This document shows positions 25,101 through 34,355 of a stretch of DNA of 64,000 nucleotides, in pieces. The notes under the pieces were generated by a model. That model had not been told where the DNA came from. It saw only the letters and a list, made by a program, of their open reading frames with translations, and ran no database searches. The number at the start of each line of letters is the position of its first letter. Position 1 is the stretch's first letter. Source of the DNA: an uncultured Clostridia bacterium (GTDB taxonomy: Bacteria > Bacillota > Clostridia > Christensenellales > Borkfalkiaceae); assembly GCA_944354125.1 (NCBI GenBank), contig CALVPT010000003.1:62001-126000 (forward strand), written 5' to 3'. The position numbers and the translations under genes were made by a program.

Positions 25101-26381
25101 ATGCTAACAAGTATCTGTGGAATCAACTGGGGCGACGAAGGCAAGGGCAGAATGGTCGACTTGCTTTCCCGCGACTTCGACATTGTCTGCCGCTATCAGG
25201 GCGGCAACAACGCAGGCCATACGGTAATCAACGAAAAGGGCAGGTTCATACTCAATCTCCTGCCCTCGGGCATTCTCAGGGAGGACGTCGTCAACGTGCT
25301 CGGCTGCGGAATGGTCATAGACATCAAGCACCTCTGCGGAGAAATTCAGAGGCTGAGGGACGCGGGCATAAAGATTTCGCCCGAAAACCTCAAAATTAGC
25401 GACAAGGCGATAATAACCATGCCCTACAATGTGCTTCAGGACATAATGGAGGAAGACCGCCTCTCCAAGGCTACGGGCAAGCCCTACGGCTCCACCAGGC
25501 GCGGCATCTCTCCCATATATGCCGACAAGTACATGAAGAAGGCGTTCCGCATGGGCGAACTTCTCAACACCGACATCATGTACGAGCGCCTTCCCGACAT
25601 CGTCGCATGGAAGAACCTCACCATTCAGGCATACGGCTACGAGCCCGTAAAGGTCGAGGACATGATTGACTACCTCGAGACCTACGGCAAGCCGCTTAAG
25701 GAGTACATAATCGACACGGGCTTATACCTCAACAAGGCCAACAAAGAGGGCAAGAAGATAATGTTCGAAGCTCAGCTCGGCGCGCTCAGGGATATCGACT
25801 ACGGCATAGTTCCCTATACTTCGTCGTCGTCGACGATAGCCGCATATGCTCCCATAGGCGCAGGCGTGCCCAACCTCAAGCTCGATAAGTCGATAGGCAT
25901 AATGAAGGCATATTCTAGCTGCGTAGGCGCAGGCCCCTTCACCTGCGAATACTTCGGCGAAAAGGCCGACAGACTTAGAGAGCTCGGCGGCGAATACGGC
26001 GCGGCTACGGGCAGACCCAGAAGAGTAGGCCCCTTCGACGTCGTGGCATCGCGCTACGGCATAACCTGCCAGGGCGCGGACGAAATAGCTCTCACCAAAC
26101 TCGACATTCTGGACGACTATGAGGAGATAGAAATCTGCACGCACTACGAACTAGACGGCAAGATTTTGGACGATTTCCCCTTCACGGACGTTCTGGATAA
26201 GTGCAAGCCCGTATTCGAAAAGGTCAAGGGCTGGCACTGCAGCACGGCAAATTGCAGAAAGGCGGAGGACCTTCCCAAGGAAGCGCTCGACTATATTCAC
26301 CTCATCGAAAAGCTGTGCAACTGCAAGATTAAATACGTATCGGTCGGCGCAGAGCGCAATGCCTGCATAGTAATGCCGTAA
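25101..26381 (+). CDS. purA: Adenylosuccinate synthetase
   Basis: Joins IMP and aspartate with GTP to form adenylosuccinate, the first step from IMP to AMP. The 426 residues match the family, with the N-terminal GINWGDEGKGRMVDLLS P-loop and catalytic Asp, GGNNAGHT, and STRRGISPIYADK. It lies inside the glutamate synthase cluster, 139 bases after the FMN subunit and 30 bases before the ferredoxin. The 139-base gap holds a hairpin GGGGAA/TTCCCC without a T-run, so partial read-through is likely. The ribosome site is AAGGA. Enzyme assignment is confident; the reason for its position is not obvious. Confidence 0.95.
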   Translation: MLTSICGINWGDEGKGRMVDLLSRDFDIVCRYQGGNNAGHTVINEKGRFILNLLPSGILREDVVNVLGCGMVIDIKHLCGEIQRLRDAGIKISPENLKISDKAIITMPYNVLQDIMEEDRLSKATGKPYGSTRRGISPIYADKYMKKAFRMGELLNTDIMYERLPDIVAWKNLTIQAYGYEPVKVEDMIDYLETYGKPLKEYIIDTGLYLNKANKEGKKIMFEAQLGALRDIDYGIVPYTSSSSTIAAYAPIGAGVPNLKLDKSIGIMKAYSSCVGAGPFTCEYFGEKADRLRELGGEYGAATGRPRRVGPFDVVASRYGITCQGADEIALTKLDILDDYEEIEICTHYELDGKILDDFPFTDVLDKCKPVFEKVKGWHCSTANCRKAEDLPKEALDYIHLIEKLCNCKIKYVSVGAERNACIVMP

Positions 26382-26411
26382 AAAAATGCCGTCAGCCTTT
26401 AAGGAGGCCAT

Positions 26412-26858
26412 ATGAAGAGAATTTATGTAAACGAAGAATGGTGTCTGGGGTGCCATCTGTGCGAATATGAGTGCGCTTTCGCCAACTCGGGACTTGACAA
26501 GATGTTCAAGCTCAAGGGCAAGGTGGGCAGCGAAATACTCCCCCGCATTCAGGTGGAGGGAGGAGAAAACGAACCCATACACTTTGCGGTCAATTGCCGC
26601 CACTGCACCAACGCGGTGTGCGTCACGGGCTGCATAGCGGGCGCGCTTTCCAAGACGGACGAGGGAATGGTGGTAATCGACAAAAACAAGTGCGTCGGTT
26701 GCTTTACCTGCGTGCTCCTGTGTCCGTTCGGCGCAATCATGCCCGCGGCAGACGGCAAGGCTGCCCAGAAGTGCATGCTGTGCACGGATAACGGCGTCGG
26801 CACGCCCAACTGCGTTGCGCACTGCCCCAACAATGCCATCGTTTACGAGGAGCGCTGA
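26412..26858 (+). CDS. Polyferredoxin, electron carrier of the glutamate synthase cluster
   Basis: A 148-residue protein with sixteen cysteines in four sets (CLGCHLCEYEC, CRHCTNAVC-C, CVGCFTCVLLC, CMLC-C-C), enough for four [4Fe-4S] clusters, in the pattern of the CooF/HycB/DmsB family of electron-transfer subunits. It starts behind AAGGAGG and ends 4 bases before a flavoprotein gene. It probably passes electrons from that flavoprotein to the FMN subunit. The partner is inferred from position only. Confidence 0.9.
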   Translation: MKRIYVNEEWCLGCHLCEYECAFANSGLDKMFKLKGKVGSEILPRIQVEGGENEPIHFAVNCRHCTNAVCVTGCIAGALSKTDEGMVVIDKNKCVGCFTCVLLCPFGAIMPAADGKAAQKCMLCTDNGVGTPNCVAHCPNNAIVYEER

Positions 26859-26862
26859 GACA

Positions 26863-28095
26863 ATGAAATACCTAATAATCGGAAATTCAATCGCTGCAGT
26901 CGGCTGCATAGAGGCCATAAGGTCGCGCGATACCCAAGGCGAAATAACCGTCGTTTCGGATGAAAAACATCACGTATACGGCAGACCGACTATATCCTAC
27001 TATCTCATGGGCGCAATCGCGGCGGAAAACATGAAATACCGCCCCGACGACTTCTATGAAAAGAACAAGGTCTCGCTCATTCTCGGCGTAAAGGCAACGG
27101 CCATAGATGCAAAGAAAAAGAACGTAACGCTCTCCGACGGACAGAAACTCGACTACGACAAGCTGCTCGTCACCACGGGTTCGCGTCCCTTCCTTCCCCC
27201 CGCTCAGGGCTTCGATAAGGTGGAAAAGTGCTTTACGTTCATGACCTACGACGATATGCTCGCCCTCGAAGGGGAGCTTTCCGAGGATAAAAAAGTTGTC
27301 GTCATCGGCGCGGGCCTCATCGGTCTCAAGTGCGTCGAGGGCATACTCGAAAGGGTAAAGGAAGTGACCGTCGTCGACCTCGCCGACAGGGTGCTTCCCT
27401 CGGTAATGGACGCCGAATGTGCGGCATATGTCCAAAGACATCTCGAGAAAAAGGGCGTAAAATTCATACTCGGCGACTGCGCCGAGAGCTTCACTAAGAA
27501 CTCCGTCACGCTCAAAAACAGCAAAAAGACGCTTGACTTCGACATACTCGTCATGGCGGTGGGCGTGCGCGCCAATACCTCGCTCGTGGCGGACGCCGGC
27601 GGCGCCGTCGGCAGGGGAATAACCGTCGACACGCACATGCGCACCAGCCTTCCCGACGTATATGCGGCAGGCGACTGCGCGGAGGGGCTGGACAGCTCCA
27701 TAGGCGCAAACCGCGTGCTCGCGCTCCTGCCCAACGCATATGCGCAGGGCAAGACGGCAGGCCTCAACATGGCGGGCGGCGACGAGGAATACTTAAACGC
27801 CATTCCCCTGAACGCCGTAGGATTTTTCGGCATGCACATACTGTCCGCAGGCGTGTACGAGGGCGAATGCTACACCGTAAAGGGCGATGAAAAGATAAAA
27901 AAGCTGTTCGTAAAGGATGGAAGACTCTGCGGATTCATACTCATCGACGACTTCTTGAGGGCAGGCATATATACCTCGCTCGTAAGGGAAAAGACCCCCC
28001 TTGCAGGCGTCGACTTCGAAATTCTCAAGCATGCGCCCCAGCTTCTCGCGTTCGGCGGAGAGGCAAGGAAGGCTAAGCTGAGCAAACGGGTGTAA
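26863..28095 (+). CDS. FAD-dependent NAD(P)H oxidoreductase of the glutamate synthase cluster
   Basis: The 410-residue flavoprotein starts at 26863 (MKYLIIGNSIAAVGCIEA), an FAD-binding Rossmann strand with GNSIAA in place of the usual GxGxxG. A second Rossmann motif VVVIGAGLIGLKCVEG (near residues 143-158) should bind NAD(P)H, and the FAD motif YAAGDCAE is present. It belongs to the rubredoxin/nitrite reductase-like pyridine nucleotide oxidoreductases. Placed between the polyferredoxin and the GXGXG subunit, it most likely does the job of GltD (the small subunit) by feeding electrons from NAD(P)H. Function as GltD equivalent is inferred. Confidence 0.88.
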   Translation: MKYLIIGNSIAAVGCIEAIRSRDTQGEITVVSDEKHHVYGRPTISYYLMGAIAAENMKYRPDDFYEKNKVSLILGVKATAIDAKKKNVTLSDGQKLDYDKLLVTTGSRPFLPPAQGFDKVEKCFTFMTYDDMLALEGELSEDKKVVVIGAGLIGLKCVEGILERVKEVTVVDLADRVLPSVMDAECAAYVQRHLEKKGVKFILGDCAESFTKNSVTLKNSKKTLDFDILVMAVGVRANTSLVADAGGAVGRGITVDTHMRTSLPDVYAAGDCAEGLDSSIGANRVLALLPNAYAQGKTAGLNMAGGDEEYLNAIPLNAVGFFGMHILSAGVYEGECYTVKGDEKIKKLFVKDGRLCGFILIDDFLRAGIYTSLVREKTPLAGVDFEILKHAPQLLAFGGEARKAKLSKRV

Positions 28096-28098
28096 ACT

Positions 28099-28827
28099 AT
28101 GATATTGAATGTAGATAAAGATACTCACTTCTCTGCGCTCAATTCGCAGGTGAGAAATACTTCGGACAACAACGTGACGATAAACGGCTGCATGGGTCAG
28201 CGCTATATCGCGACGGGCTCGTCCGATAAGCTCATAACCATAAACGGAACGCCAGGCAACGCGCTGGGCGCATATCTCAACGGCTCTGTAGTCGTAGTGA
28301 ACGGCAATGCCCAGGACGCCACGGGCGACACGATGAACGGCGGCGAAATCATAATTCACGGCAGCGCGGGCGATGCCACGGGCTATGCAATGCGCGGCGG
28401 CAAGATATACATTTCGGGCAACACGGGCTACCGTGCAGGCATTCACATGAAGGCGTATAAGGAGCTTCGCCCCGTCATCGTCGTCGGCGGCAGGGCAGGT
28501 TCTTTCCTCGGCGAATATCAGGCGGGCGGCATAATAGTCGTGCTCGGTCAGAATAAGGACGGACTGCCCATAATCAACAACTTCTGCGGCACGGGCATGC
28601 ACGGCGGAGTAATGTATCTCCGCTGCGACAAGCTGCCCCACGCAATTCCCGGACAGGTCAGGACGGAGGACGTCTATGGCGAAGATTGCCCCGAACTCGT
28701 CGCCATAATCGACGACTATTGCAGGTACTTCCCCGAATTCGACAGGGATAAGCTCATAAAGGCCAACTTCAAAAAGCTTACGCCCAACTCCGACAACCCC
28801 TATAAACAGCTCTACACGGACAACTGA
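28099..28827 (+). CDS. Glutamate synthase GXGXG-domain subunit
   Basis: A 242-residue right-handed beta-helix protein with repeated G-x-x-G-x-x-x-G turns (VVNGNAQDATGDTMNGGEIIIHGSAG), matching the C-terminal GXGXG domain of glutamate synthase and FwdC/FmdC. In one-chain enzymes this domain props the ammonia tunnel between the amidotransferase and the FMN barrel; here it is separate, completing the archaeal-type set. It begins 3 bases after the flavoprotein stop. A stem GCGGCGC/GCGCCGC (28846-28872) follows and may end the operon. Confidence 0.92.
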   Translation: MILNVDKDTHFSALNSQVRNTSDNNVTINGCMGQRYIATGSSDKLITINGTPGNALGAYLNGSVVVVNGNAQDATGDTMNGGEIIIHGSAGDATGYAMRGGKIYISGNTGYRAGIHMKAYKELRPVIVVGGRAGSFLGEYQAGGIIVVLGQNKDGLPIINNFCGTGMHGGVMYLRCDKLPHAIPGQVRTEDVYGEDCPELVAIIDDYCRYFPEFDRDKLIKANFKKLTPNSDNPYKQLYTDN

Positions 28828-28845
28828 TAAATTCAGGCAATAATT

Positions 28846-28872
28846 GCGGCGCGGAAATGCACTCTGCGCCGC
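28846..28872 (+). terminator. Possible terminator of the glutamate synthase operon
   Basis: A 7-bp GC stem with a long loop; the T-rich stretch after it is weak (ATTAACATTTTG). Confidence 0.4.
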
Positions 28873-28915
28873 ATTAACATTTTGCGGCGCTGTTTCAAGG
28901 AATGTCGCTATTTAC

Positions 28916-28944
28916 TTGCAAAAGCGCCGTCTTTGTGATAAGAT
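28916..28944 (+). promoter_or_regulatory. Promoter of the dapF-pyrG-dapL-malQ group
   Basis: TTGCAA (28916-28921), a 17-base gap and TAAGAT (28939-28944), about 30 bases before the dapF start. Confidence 0.6.
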
Positions 28945-28982
28945 AGAAAAGAATATATAATAGGTCAGTTTATGGTGTTACA

Positions 28983-29825
28983 ATGCTGAGAAAATTTTTT
29001 AAGATGCACGGCATCGGCAACGACTACGTCTATTTCGACTGCATGCACGAGGAGCTGCCCAATCCCGAGGAGCTGGCAATCCGCCTCTCGGACAGGCACT
29101 TTTCGATAGGCGGCGACGGAATTATCCTGCTCTGCCCTTCGGAAGTGGCGGACTGCCGCATGAGAATGTTCAATGCGGACGGCTCAGAGGGCAAAATGTG
29201 CGGCAACGGCATACGCTGCGTGGGCAAACTCGCCCACGACCTCGGCTATGTCAGGGGCACGAGCTGCAGCATAGAGACGCTGTCGGGCATAAAGACGCTC
29301 GAATTTACCCTCGATAAGGCCGGCAAGGTAGCCACGGCAAAGGTCGACATGGGTGCGGCAATACTCGGCGGCAGGCAAATTCCCTCGCTCATAGACGGCG
29401 ATAAAGTCGTCGCATATCCCCTCGAAGTCGGCGGAAAGCAGTACGAAATAACGCTCGTATCAATGGGCAATCCCCACTGCGTGACCTTCTCCGTCGACCC
29501 CGATACGCTGGACATCGAAAAGGTGGGGCCGCTGTTCGAAAACAACGCCCTCTTCCCCGACAGGATAAACACCGAATTCGTCAGGGTCATACGGAAAAAC
29601 GAGCTTAAGATGCGCGTGTGGGAGCGCGGAAGCGGCGAAACGTGGGCGTGCGGCACGGGTGCGTGCGCCGTAGCGGTTGCATCCGTCCTCAACGGCTATG
29701 CCGAAAAGGACGTGCCCATAACCGTACATCTTCGCGGCGGCGATCTCACGATAACCTATACCGACCGAACCGTTCTCATGGAGGGCGGCGCAACGCTTGC
29801 ATTTACGGGCGAGGTCGAAATATAA
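28983..29825 (+). CDS. dapF: Diaminopimelate epimerase
   Basis: Interconverts LL- and meso-diaminopimelate, the peptidoglycan and lysine precursor, without cofactor through two cysteines. Both are seen: MCGNGIRCVG (first base) and WACGTGACAVAVAS (second). The 280 residues and the N-terminal FFKMHGIGNDYVYFD fit the family. It sits with dapL two genes downstream, which makes the substrate LL-diaminopimelate, so the aminotransferase branch of the pathway is encoded together. Confident. Confidence 0.96.
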   Translation: MLRKFFKMHGIGNDYVYFDCMHEELPNPEELAIRLSDRHFSIGGDGIILLCPSEVADCRMRMFNADGSEGKMCGNGIRCVGKLAHDLGYVRGTSCSIETLSGIKTLEFTLDKAGKVATAKVDMGAAILGGRQIPSLIDGDKVVAYPLEVGGKQYEITLVSMGNPHCVTFSVDPDTLDIEKVGPLFENNALFPDRINTEFVRVIRKNELKMRVWERGSGETWACGTGACAVAVASVLNGYAEKDVPITVHLRGGDLTITYTDRTVLMEGGATLAFTGEVEI

Positions 29826-29921
29826 GCGCAAACGTCTGTCGGAAAAATTTCCTTACGGACGGCATAAAAACCAGTCAAATACTATTACGGCAAAATATAT
29901 AAATTACCTTAGGAGCAGAAT

Positions 29922-31529
29922 ATGACAAAGTACATCTTCGTTACGGGCGGCGTAGTATCAGGCCTCGGCAAGGGCATAACGGCGGCATCTCTCGGCAGAC
30001 TTTTAAAGTGCAGGGGATATAAGGTCGCTTCCCAGAAGCTCGACCCCTATATCAACATCGACCCCGGCACGATGAGTCCCTATCAGCACGGCGAAGTGTT
30101 CGTCACCGACGACGGCGCGGAAACCGACCTCGACCTCGGCCACTACGAGAGGTTCATCGACGAAAATCTCAACAAGTATTCCAACCTTACCACGGGCAAG
30201 GTCTACTGGAACGTCCTCAATAAGGAGAGAAACGGCGAATATCTCGGTCAGACCGTGCAGATTATTCCCCACATCACCAACGAGATAAAGTCCTTCATCT
30301 ACAACGTGGGCAGGACGACGGGCGCCGACGTGGTAATAACCGAAATCGGCGGCACCATAGGCGACATCGAAAGCCAGCCCTTCATAGAGGCCATAAGGCA
30401 GGTCGCAAGGGAAGTGGGCAGGGAGAACTGCTGTTTCATTCACGTCACTCTCGTTCCCTATATCTCCGGCTCGCAGGAGTTCAAGTCCAAGCCTACGCAG
30501 CACTCCGTAAAGGAATTGCAGGGAATGGGCATCAACCCCGACATAATAATTCCCCGAGTAGACGCTCCCATGCCCAAGGAAGTAAGGGACAAGATTGCAA
30601 TGTTCTGCAACGTAGAGCCCGAGTGCTGCATAGAGAACATGACTATGCCCGTGCTCTACCAGTGCCCCATAATGCTCGAGGAGAGCAACTTCTCCGAAAT
30701 AGTCTGCAAGCGCCTCAATCTCGACCCCGGCAAGATAGACCTTACCGACTGGAACAAGATGATTGACAGGATAAACGGCAGGAACAAGACCGTAAGGATT
30801 GCACTCTGCGGTAAATACGTTCAGCTGCACGACGCATATCTGTCGGTTGCCGAAGCGCTCGCCCACGCGGGATATGAAAATTCTGCAAAGGTAGACATAA
30901 AGTGGGTGGATACCGAACTCGTGACCGAGGAAACGGCAGAGGAATATCTCGGCGACGTCGACGGTATAATAGTACCCGGCGGCTTCGGCGCGCGCGGCGT
31001 CGAGGGCATGATCGTCGCCGCAAAGTATGCAAGGGAAAACAACGTGCCCTACTTCGGCATATGCCTCGGCATGCAGACGGCGGTAATAGAATATGCCAGG
31101 AACGTGCTGGGCTATAAGGATGCTCACTCCTCGGAATTCGACCGCAACAGCAAGCACCCCGTAATCGACCTCATGCCCGACCAGTACGGCGTAAAGATGG
31201 GCGGCACGATGCGTCTCGGCGCATATCCCTGCAAGGTAATAGGCAATATCATGAAGACGGCATACAAGTCGGACGAAATTTCCGAACGTCACCGCCACAG
31301 ATACGAATTCAACAACGACTACCGCGAGGAGATAGAAAAGGCCGGCATGGTAATTGCCGGAACCTCCCCCAACGGACTTCTGGTGGAGGCGGTAGAGATA
31401 CCTGCAAACGATTTCTACATCGGCGTGCAGTTCCACCCCGAATTCAAGTCGCGTCCCAACAATGCGCACCCCATATTCAGGGAGTTCATCGGCCACGCCG
31501 TAAAGTACAGCGCAAAAAAGGTGAAGTAA
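29922..31529 (+). CDS. pyrG: CTP synthase
   Basis: Converts UTP to CTP with ATP and glutamine. The 535 residues match exactly the usual size. N-terminal synthetase: [23 protein letters not shown] and the Mg/ATP site; [14 protein letters not shown]-terminal class I amidotransferase: [12 protein letters not shown], nucleophile cysteine in [11 protein letters not shown], and the late HPEFKSRP for the His-Glu pair. The ribosome site is AGGAG. The dapL ATG follows the stop after one base, so these two are translationally coupled, although their pathways are unrelated. Confidence 0.97.
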   Translation: MTKYIFVTGGVVSGLGKGITAASLGRLLKCRGYKVASQKLDPYINIDPGTMSPYQHGEVFVTDDGAETDLDLGHYERFIDENLNKYSNLTTGKVYWNVLNKERNGEYLGQTVQIIPHITNEIKSFIYNVGRTTGADVVITEIGGTIGDIESQPFIEAIRQVAREVGRENCCFIHVTLVPYISGSQEFKSKPTQHSVKELQGMGINPDIIIPRVDAPMPKEVRDKIAMFCNVEPECCIENMTMPVLYQCPIMLEESNFSEIVCKRLNLDPGKIDLTDWNKMIDRINGRNKTVRIALCGKYVQLHDAYLSVAEALAHAGYENSAKVDIKWVDTELVTEETAEEYLGDVDGIIVPGGFGARGVEGMIVAAKYARENNVPYFGICLGMQTAVIEYARNVLGYKDAHSSEFDRNSKHPVIDLMPDQYGVKMGGTMRLGAYPCKVIGNIMKTAYKSDEISERHRHRYEFNNDYREEIEKAGMVIAGTSPNGLLVEAVEIPANDFYIGVQFHPEFKSRPNNAHPIFREFIGHAVKYSAKKVK

Positions 31530-31530
31530 T

Positions 31531-32715
31531 ATGAAGTTAAACGAGCATTTCAAGGATATAGCGGAGAGCTATCTCTTCTCCGACATAGCGCACAGGGTCA
31601 ACGCCTACACGGCGGCAAATCCCGGCAAAAAGGTATTAAGGCTGGGCATAGGCGACGTAACGTTGCCCCTCGCGCCTTCCGTAATTGCGGCGCTTCACGG
31701 CGCGGTGGAGGAGATGGCGCACAAGGAAACCTTCAGGGGCTACGGTCCCGAACAGGGCTACGCCTTTTTGAAGGACAGCATAAACGAGCACTACAAGCGC
31801 AAGGGCGTAGAGCTCGACAGCGATGAAATATTCATCTCCGACGGCGCAAAGAGCGACCTCGGCAACATACTCGACATATTCGCAAAGGACAACGTCGTGC
31901 TCGTTCCCGACCCCGTATATCCCGTATATGTCGACACCAACACCATGGCCGGCAGAAAGATAATCTACATGGACGCAACCGCCGAAAACGGCTTCTTGCC
32001 CATGCCCGATTATTCGGTCGACGCCGACATAATCTATCTTTGCTCGCCCAACAACCCCACGGGCGCGGCATATTCCAAGGCTCAGCTTAAGGAGTGGGTG
32101 GACTATGCCAACAAAAAGGGCGCGGTAATTCTCTACGACGCGGCATACGAGTGCTTCATAACCGACGAAAGCCTCGCCCGTTCGATATATCAGGTCGAGG
32201 GGGCAAAGACGTGCGCCATCGAGTTCTGCTCGTTCTCCAAGACGGCAGGCTTTACGGGCACAAGGTGCGGCTATACCGTCGTTCCCAAGGCCATAGAGGC
32301 GGACGGACTGAACGCAAACAAGATGTGGCTCCGCCGTCAGACGACCAAGTTCAACGGCGTTCCCTACATAGTTCAGAGGGGCGCGGCGGCCGTGTTCACG
32401 GAACAGGGCGAAAAGGAGATAAAGGCAAACATAGCGGTATATCAGACAAACGCAAAGATAATCGCAGATTGCATGGACGAACTCGGCATCTGGTATACGG
32501 GCGGCAAAAATTCGCCCTATATCTGGCTTAAGTGCCCCAAGGGCATGGGCAGCTGGGAGTTCTTCGACTATCTCTTAAACGGAGCGCAGGTCGTCGGAAC
32601 GCCGGGTGCAGGCTTCGGAAAGAACGGCGAAGGTTTCTTCCGCCTGACGGCTTTCGGCAGCAGGGAAGTCACCGAGCAGGCCGTTGCAAGAATCAAGAAA
32701 TTGCTCACGGAATAA
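31531..32715 (+). CDS. dapL: LL-diaminopimelate aminotransferase
   Basis: Converts tetrahydrodipicolinate directly to LL-diaminopimelate using glutamate, bypassing the acylated intermediates. A fold-type I PLP enzyme of 394 residues with YLCSPNNPTGAAYS, VILYDAAYECFI and the PLP lysine in EFCSFSKTAGFTGTRCG, and the subfamily-specific GIGDVTLPLAPSV start. Glutamate for it comes from the neighbouring nitrogen block. Next to dapF in function; malQ follows by 6 bases. Confidence 0.95.
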   Translation: MKLNEHFKDIAESYLFSDIAHRVNAYTAANPGKKVLRLGIGDVTLPLAPSVIAALHGAVEEMAHKETFRGYGPEQGYAFLKDSINEHYKRKGVELDSDEIFISDGAKSDLGNILDIFAKDNVVLVPDPVYPVYVDTNTMAGRKIIYMDATAENGFLPMPDYSVDADIIYLCSPNNPTGAAYSKAQLKEWVDYANKKGAVILYDAAYECFITDESLARSIYQVEGAKTCAIEFCSFSKTAGFTGTRCGYTVVPKAIEADGLNANKMWLRRQTTKFNGVPYIVQRGAAAVFTEQGEKEIKANIAVYQTNAKIIADCMDELGIWYTGGKNSPYIWLKCPKGMGSWEFFDYLLNGAQVVGTPGAGFGKNGEGFFRLTAFGSREVTEQAVARIKKLLTE

Positions 32716-32721
32716 TCAGCC

Positions 32722-34227
32722 ATGGAAGTATCTGAAAGAACAAAAGGCGCAGGCATACTCTGCCATATATCCTCTCTGCCCGGCGAATACGGCATAGGCA
32801 CGCTCGGCAGGGAAGCATACGAATTTGTCGACCTCCTCGCCAAGTGCGGCGCGAAGTACTGGCAGATTCTGCCCCTTCAGCAGACGGGCTACGGCGATTC
32901 GCCCTATCAGTCGGTATGTTGTCTTTCGGGCAACCCCTATTTCATAGACCTCGTCGACCTTAAAAAGCGCGGACTTATTGACGGCGAGGAGCTCGAGGGG
33001 GCTAAGCGTCCTTCGGGCAAAGTCGACTACGGCGAACTGTACGAAAGCCGCTATGCGCTGTTGAGGAGGGCATATGCCCGTTTCAACATAAAGGACAAGG
33101 ACTTCGTCGCCTTCATAGAGAGCGGCGAGTTCGAAGATTATGCGCTCTTCATGTCCTTGAAGTCGCGCTACGGCGGTACATTCACCTCCTTCCCCGACGC
33201 TTTCAAGTATAAGGAGCCGCTTGCAATCTACGAATTCCGCAACTCTGTATACCGTTCGGAATACTGTTTCTGGCTTTTCTTGCAGTACATATTCAAGCAG
33301 CAGTGGCATGCGCTCAAAACGTACGCAAACGGCAAGGGCATAAAAATAATAGGCGACATTCCCCTGTATGTTGCGGCAGATTCCTCCGATTTGTGGTCGC
33401 GTCCCGAGCTCTTCCAGCTCGACGAAGATTTAAAACCTACAAAGGTGGCAGGCGTTCCGCCCGACTACTTCTCCAAAAAGGGACAGCTGTGGGGCAACCC
33501 CCTCTATAACTGGAACGCAATGCGCGCCGAAAATTACGACTGGTGGGTAAACCGCATCGCCAAGGCGAGCGAGATGTACGACGTCGTGAGGATTGACCAT
33601 TTCCGCGGACTCGACCGCTACTATGCCGTACCAGCAGGCGCATATAACGCCGTGGAGGGCGAGTGGGAGAAAGGACCCGGCATGGAACTCTTCGATGCCG
33701 TGAGAGAGCGACTCGGCGACATAGACATAATAGCCGAAGACCTCGGCGTGCTCGACGACGGCGTCTTAAAGCTCAGGGAAAACAGCGGACTGCCCGGAAT
33801 GAAGATTTTAATGTTTGCCTTCGACGGCAACGAGGATAACGACTATCTTCCCTGCAATATACCCGAAAACTCGGTTACGTATACGGGAACTCACGACAAC
33901 GACACCGCGCTCGGCTTCCTCTACAAGATGACAGACGAGCAGTTCAGGGACTTCAAAAAGTGCCTGAGAAAGGTAATAAAGGGGCAGGGGCTGTATATGC
34001 CCATAGTCGACAGGGAGGACTCGGTTAAGGCGCTGTGCCTCAGCGCGCTCAACACCAAGTCCTATCTCGTCGTTCTGCCAGTGCAGGATATACTCCGTCT
34101 GGACAATACCGCCAGAATGAACACCCCGGCGGTCGCAAGCGGCAACTGGACTTTCCGCCTTGAAAAACAGCCCGACAGGAGAACTATGGCTGCGCTCAAG
34201 CGAATGATAATCAACAGCGGCAGATAA
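32722..34227 (+). CDS. malQ: 4-alpha-glucanotransferase (amylomaltase, GH77)
   Basis: Transfers alpha-1,4-glucan segments between maltodextrins, used in starch or glycogen turnover. The 501 residues carry the three GH77 catalytic acids: Asp in VRIDHFRGLDRYYAVPAG, Glu in IIAEDLGVLDD and Asp in YTGTHDNDTALGF. The N-terminus GAGILCHISSLPGEYGIGTLG is typical. It is the last gene of the group and is followed by a strong bidirectional terminator. The ribosome site is poor, so it may depend on coupling with dapL. Confidence 0.95.
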   Translation: MEVSERTKGAGILCHISSLPGEYGIGTLGREAYEFVDLLAKCGAKYWQILPLQQTGYGDSPYQSVCCLSGNPYFIDLVDLKKRGLIDGEELEGAKRPSGKVDYGELYESRYALLRRAYARFNIKDKDFVAFIESGEFEDYALFMSLKSRYGGTFTSFPDAFKYKEPLAIYEFRNSVYRSEYCFWLFLQYIFKQQWHALKTYANGKGIKIIGDIPLYVAADSSDLWSRPELFQLDEDLKPTKVAGVPPDYFSKKGQLWGNPLYNWNAMRAENYDWWVNRIAKASEMYDVVRIDHFRGLDRYYAVPAGAYNAVEGEWEKGPGMELFDAVRERLGDIDIIAEDLGVLDDGVLKLRENSGLPGMKILMFAFDGNEDNDYLPCNIPENSVTYTGTHDNDTALGFLYKMTDEQFRDFKKCLRKVIKGQGLYMPIVDREDSVKALCLSALNTKSYLVVLPVQDILRLDNTARMNTPAVASGNWTFRLEKQPDRRTMAALKRMIINSGR

Positions 34228-34246
34228 TTGAATATAAAATAAATCG

Positions 34247-34289
34247 GCGCCGCAGAGGGCTTTTTGAAGCCCTCTGCGGCGCACTTTTT
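34247..34289. terminator. Bidirectional terminator between malQ and spoIIE
   Basis: A perfect 14-bp stem GCGCCGCAGAGGGC and its complement, T-run ACTTTTTA on the plus strand and GATTTATTTTAT on the minus strand. It serves the two convergent genes. Confidence 0.88.
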
Positions 34290-34355
34290 ATGGGGGGGAG
34301 AGAATATATGAGTGTTTGGGTTTATAATCTTTTGCAGACATTTTTGGGCTTGCAA

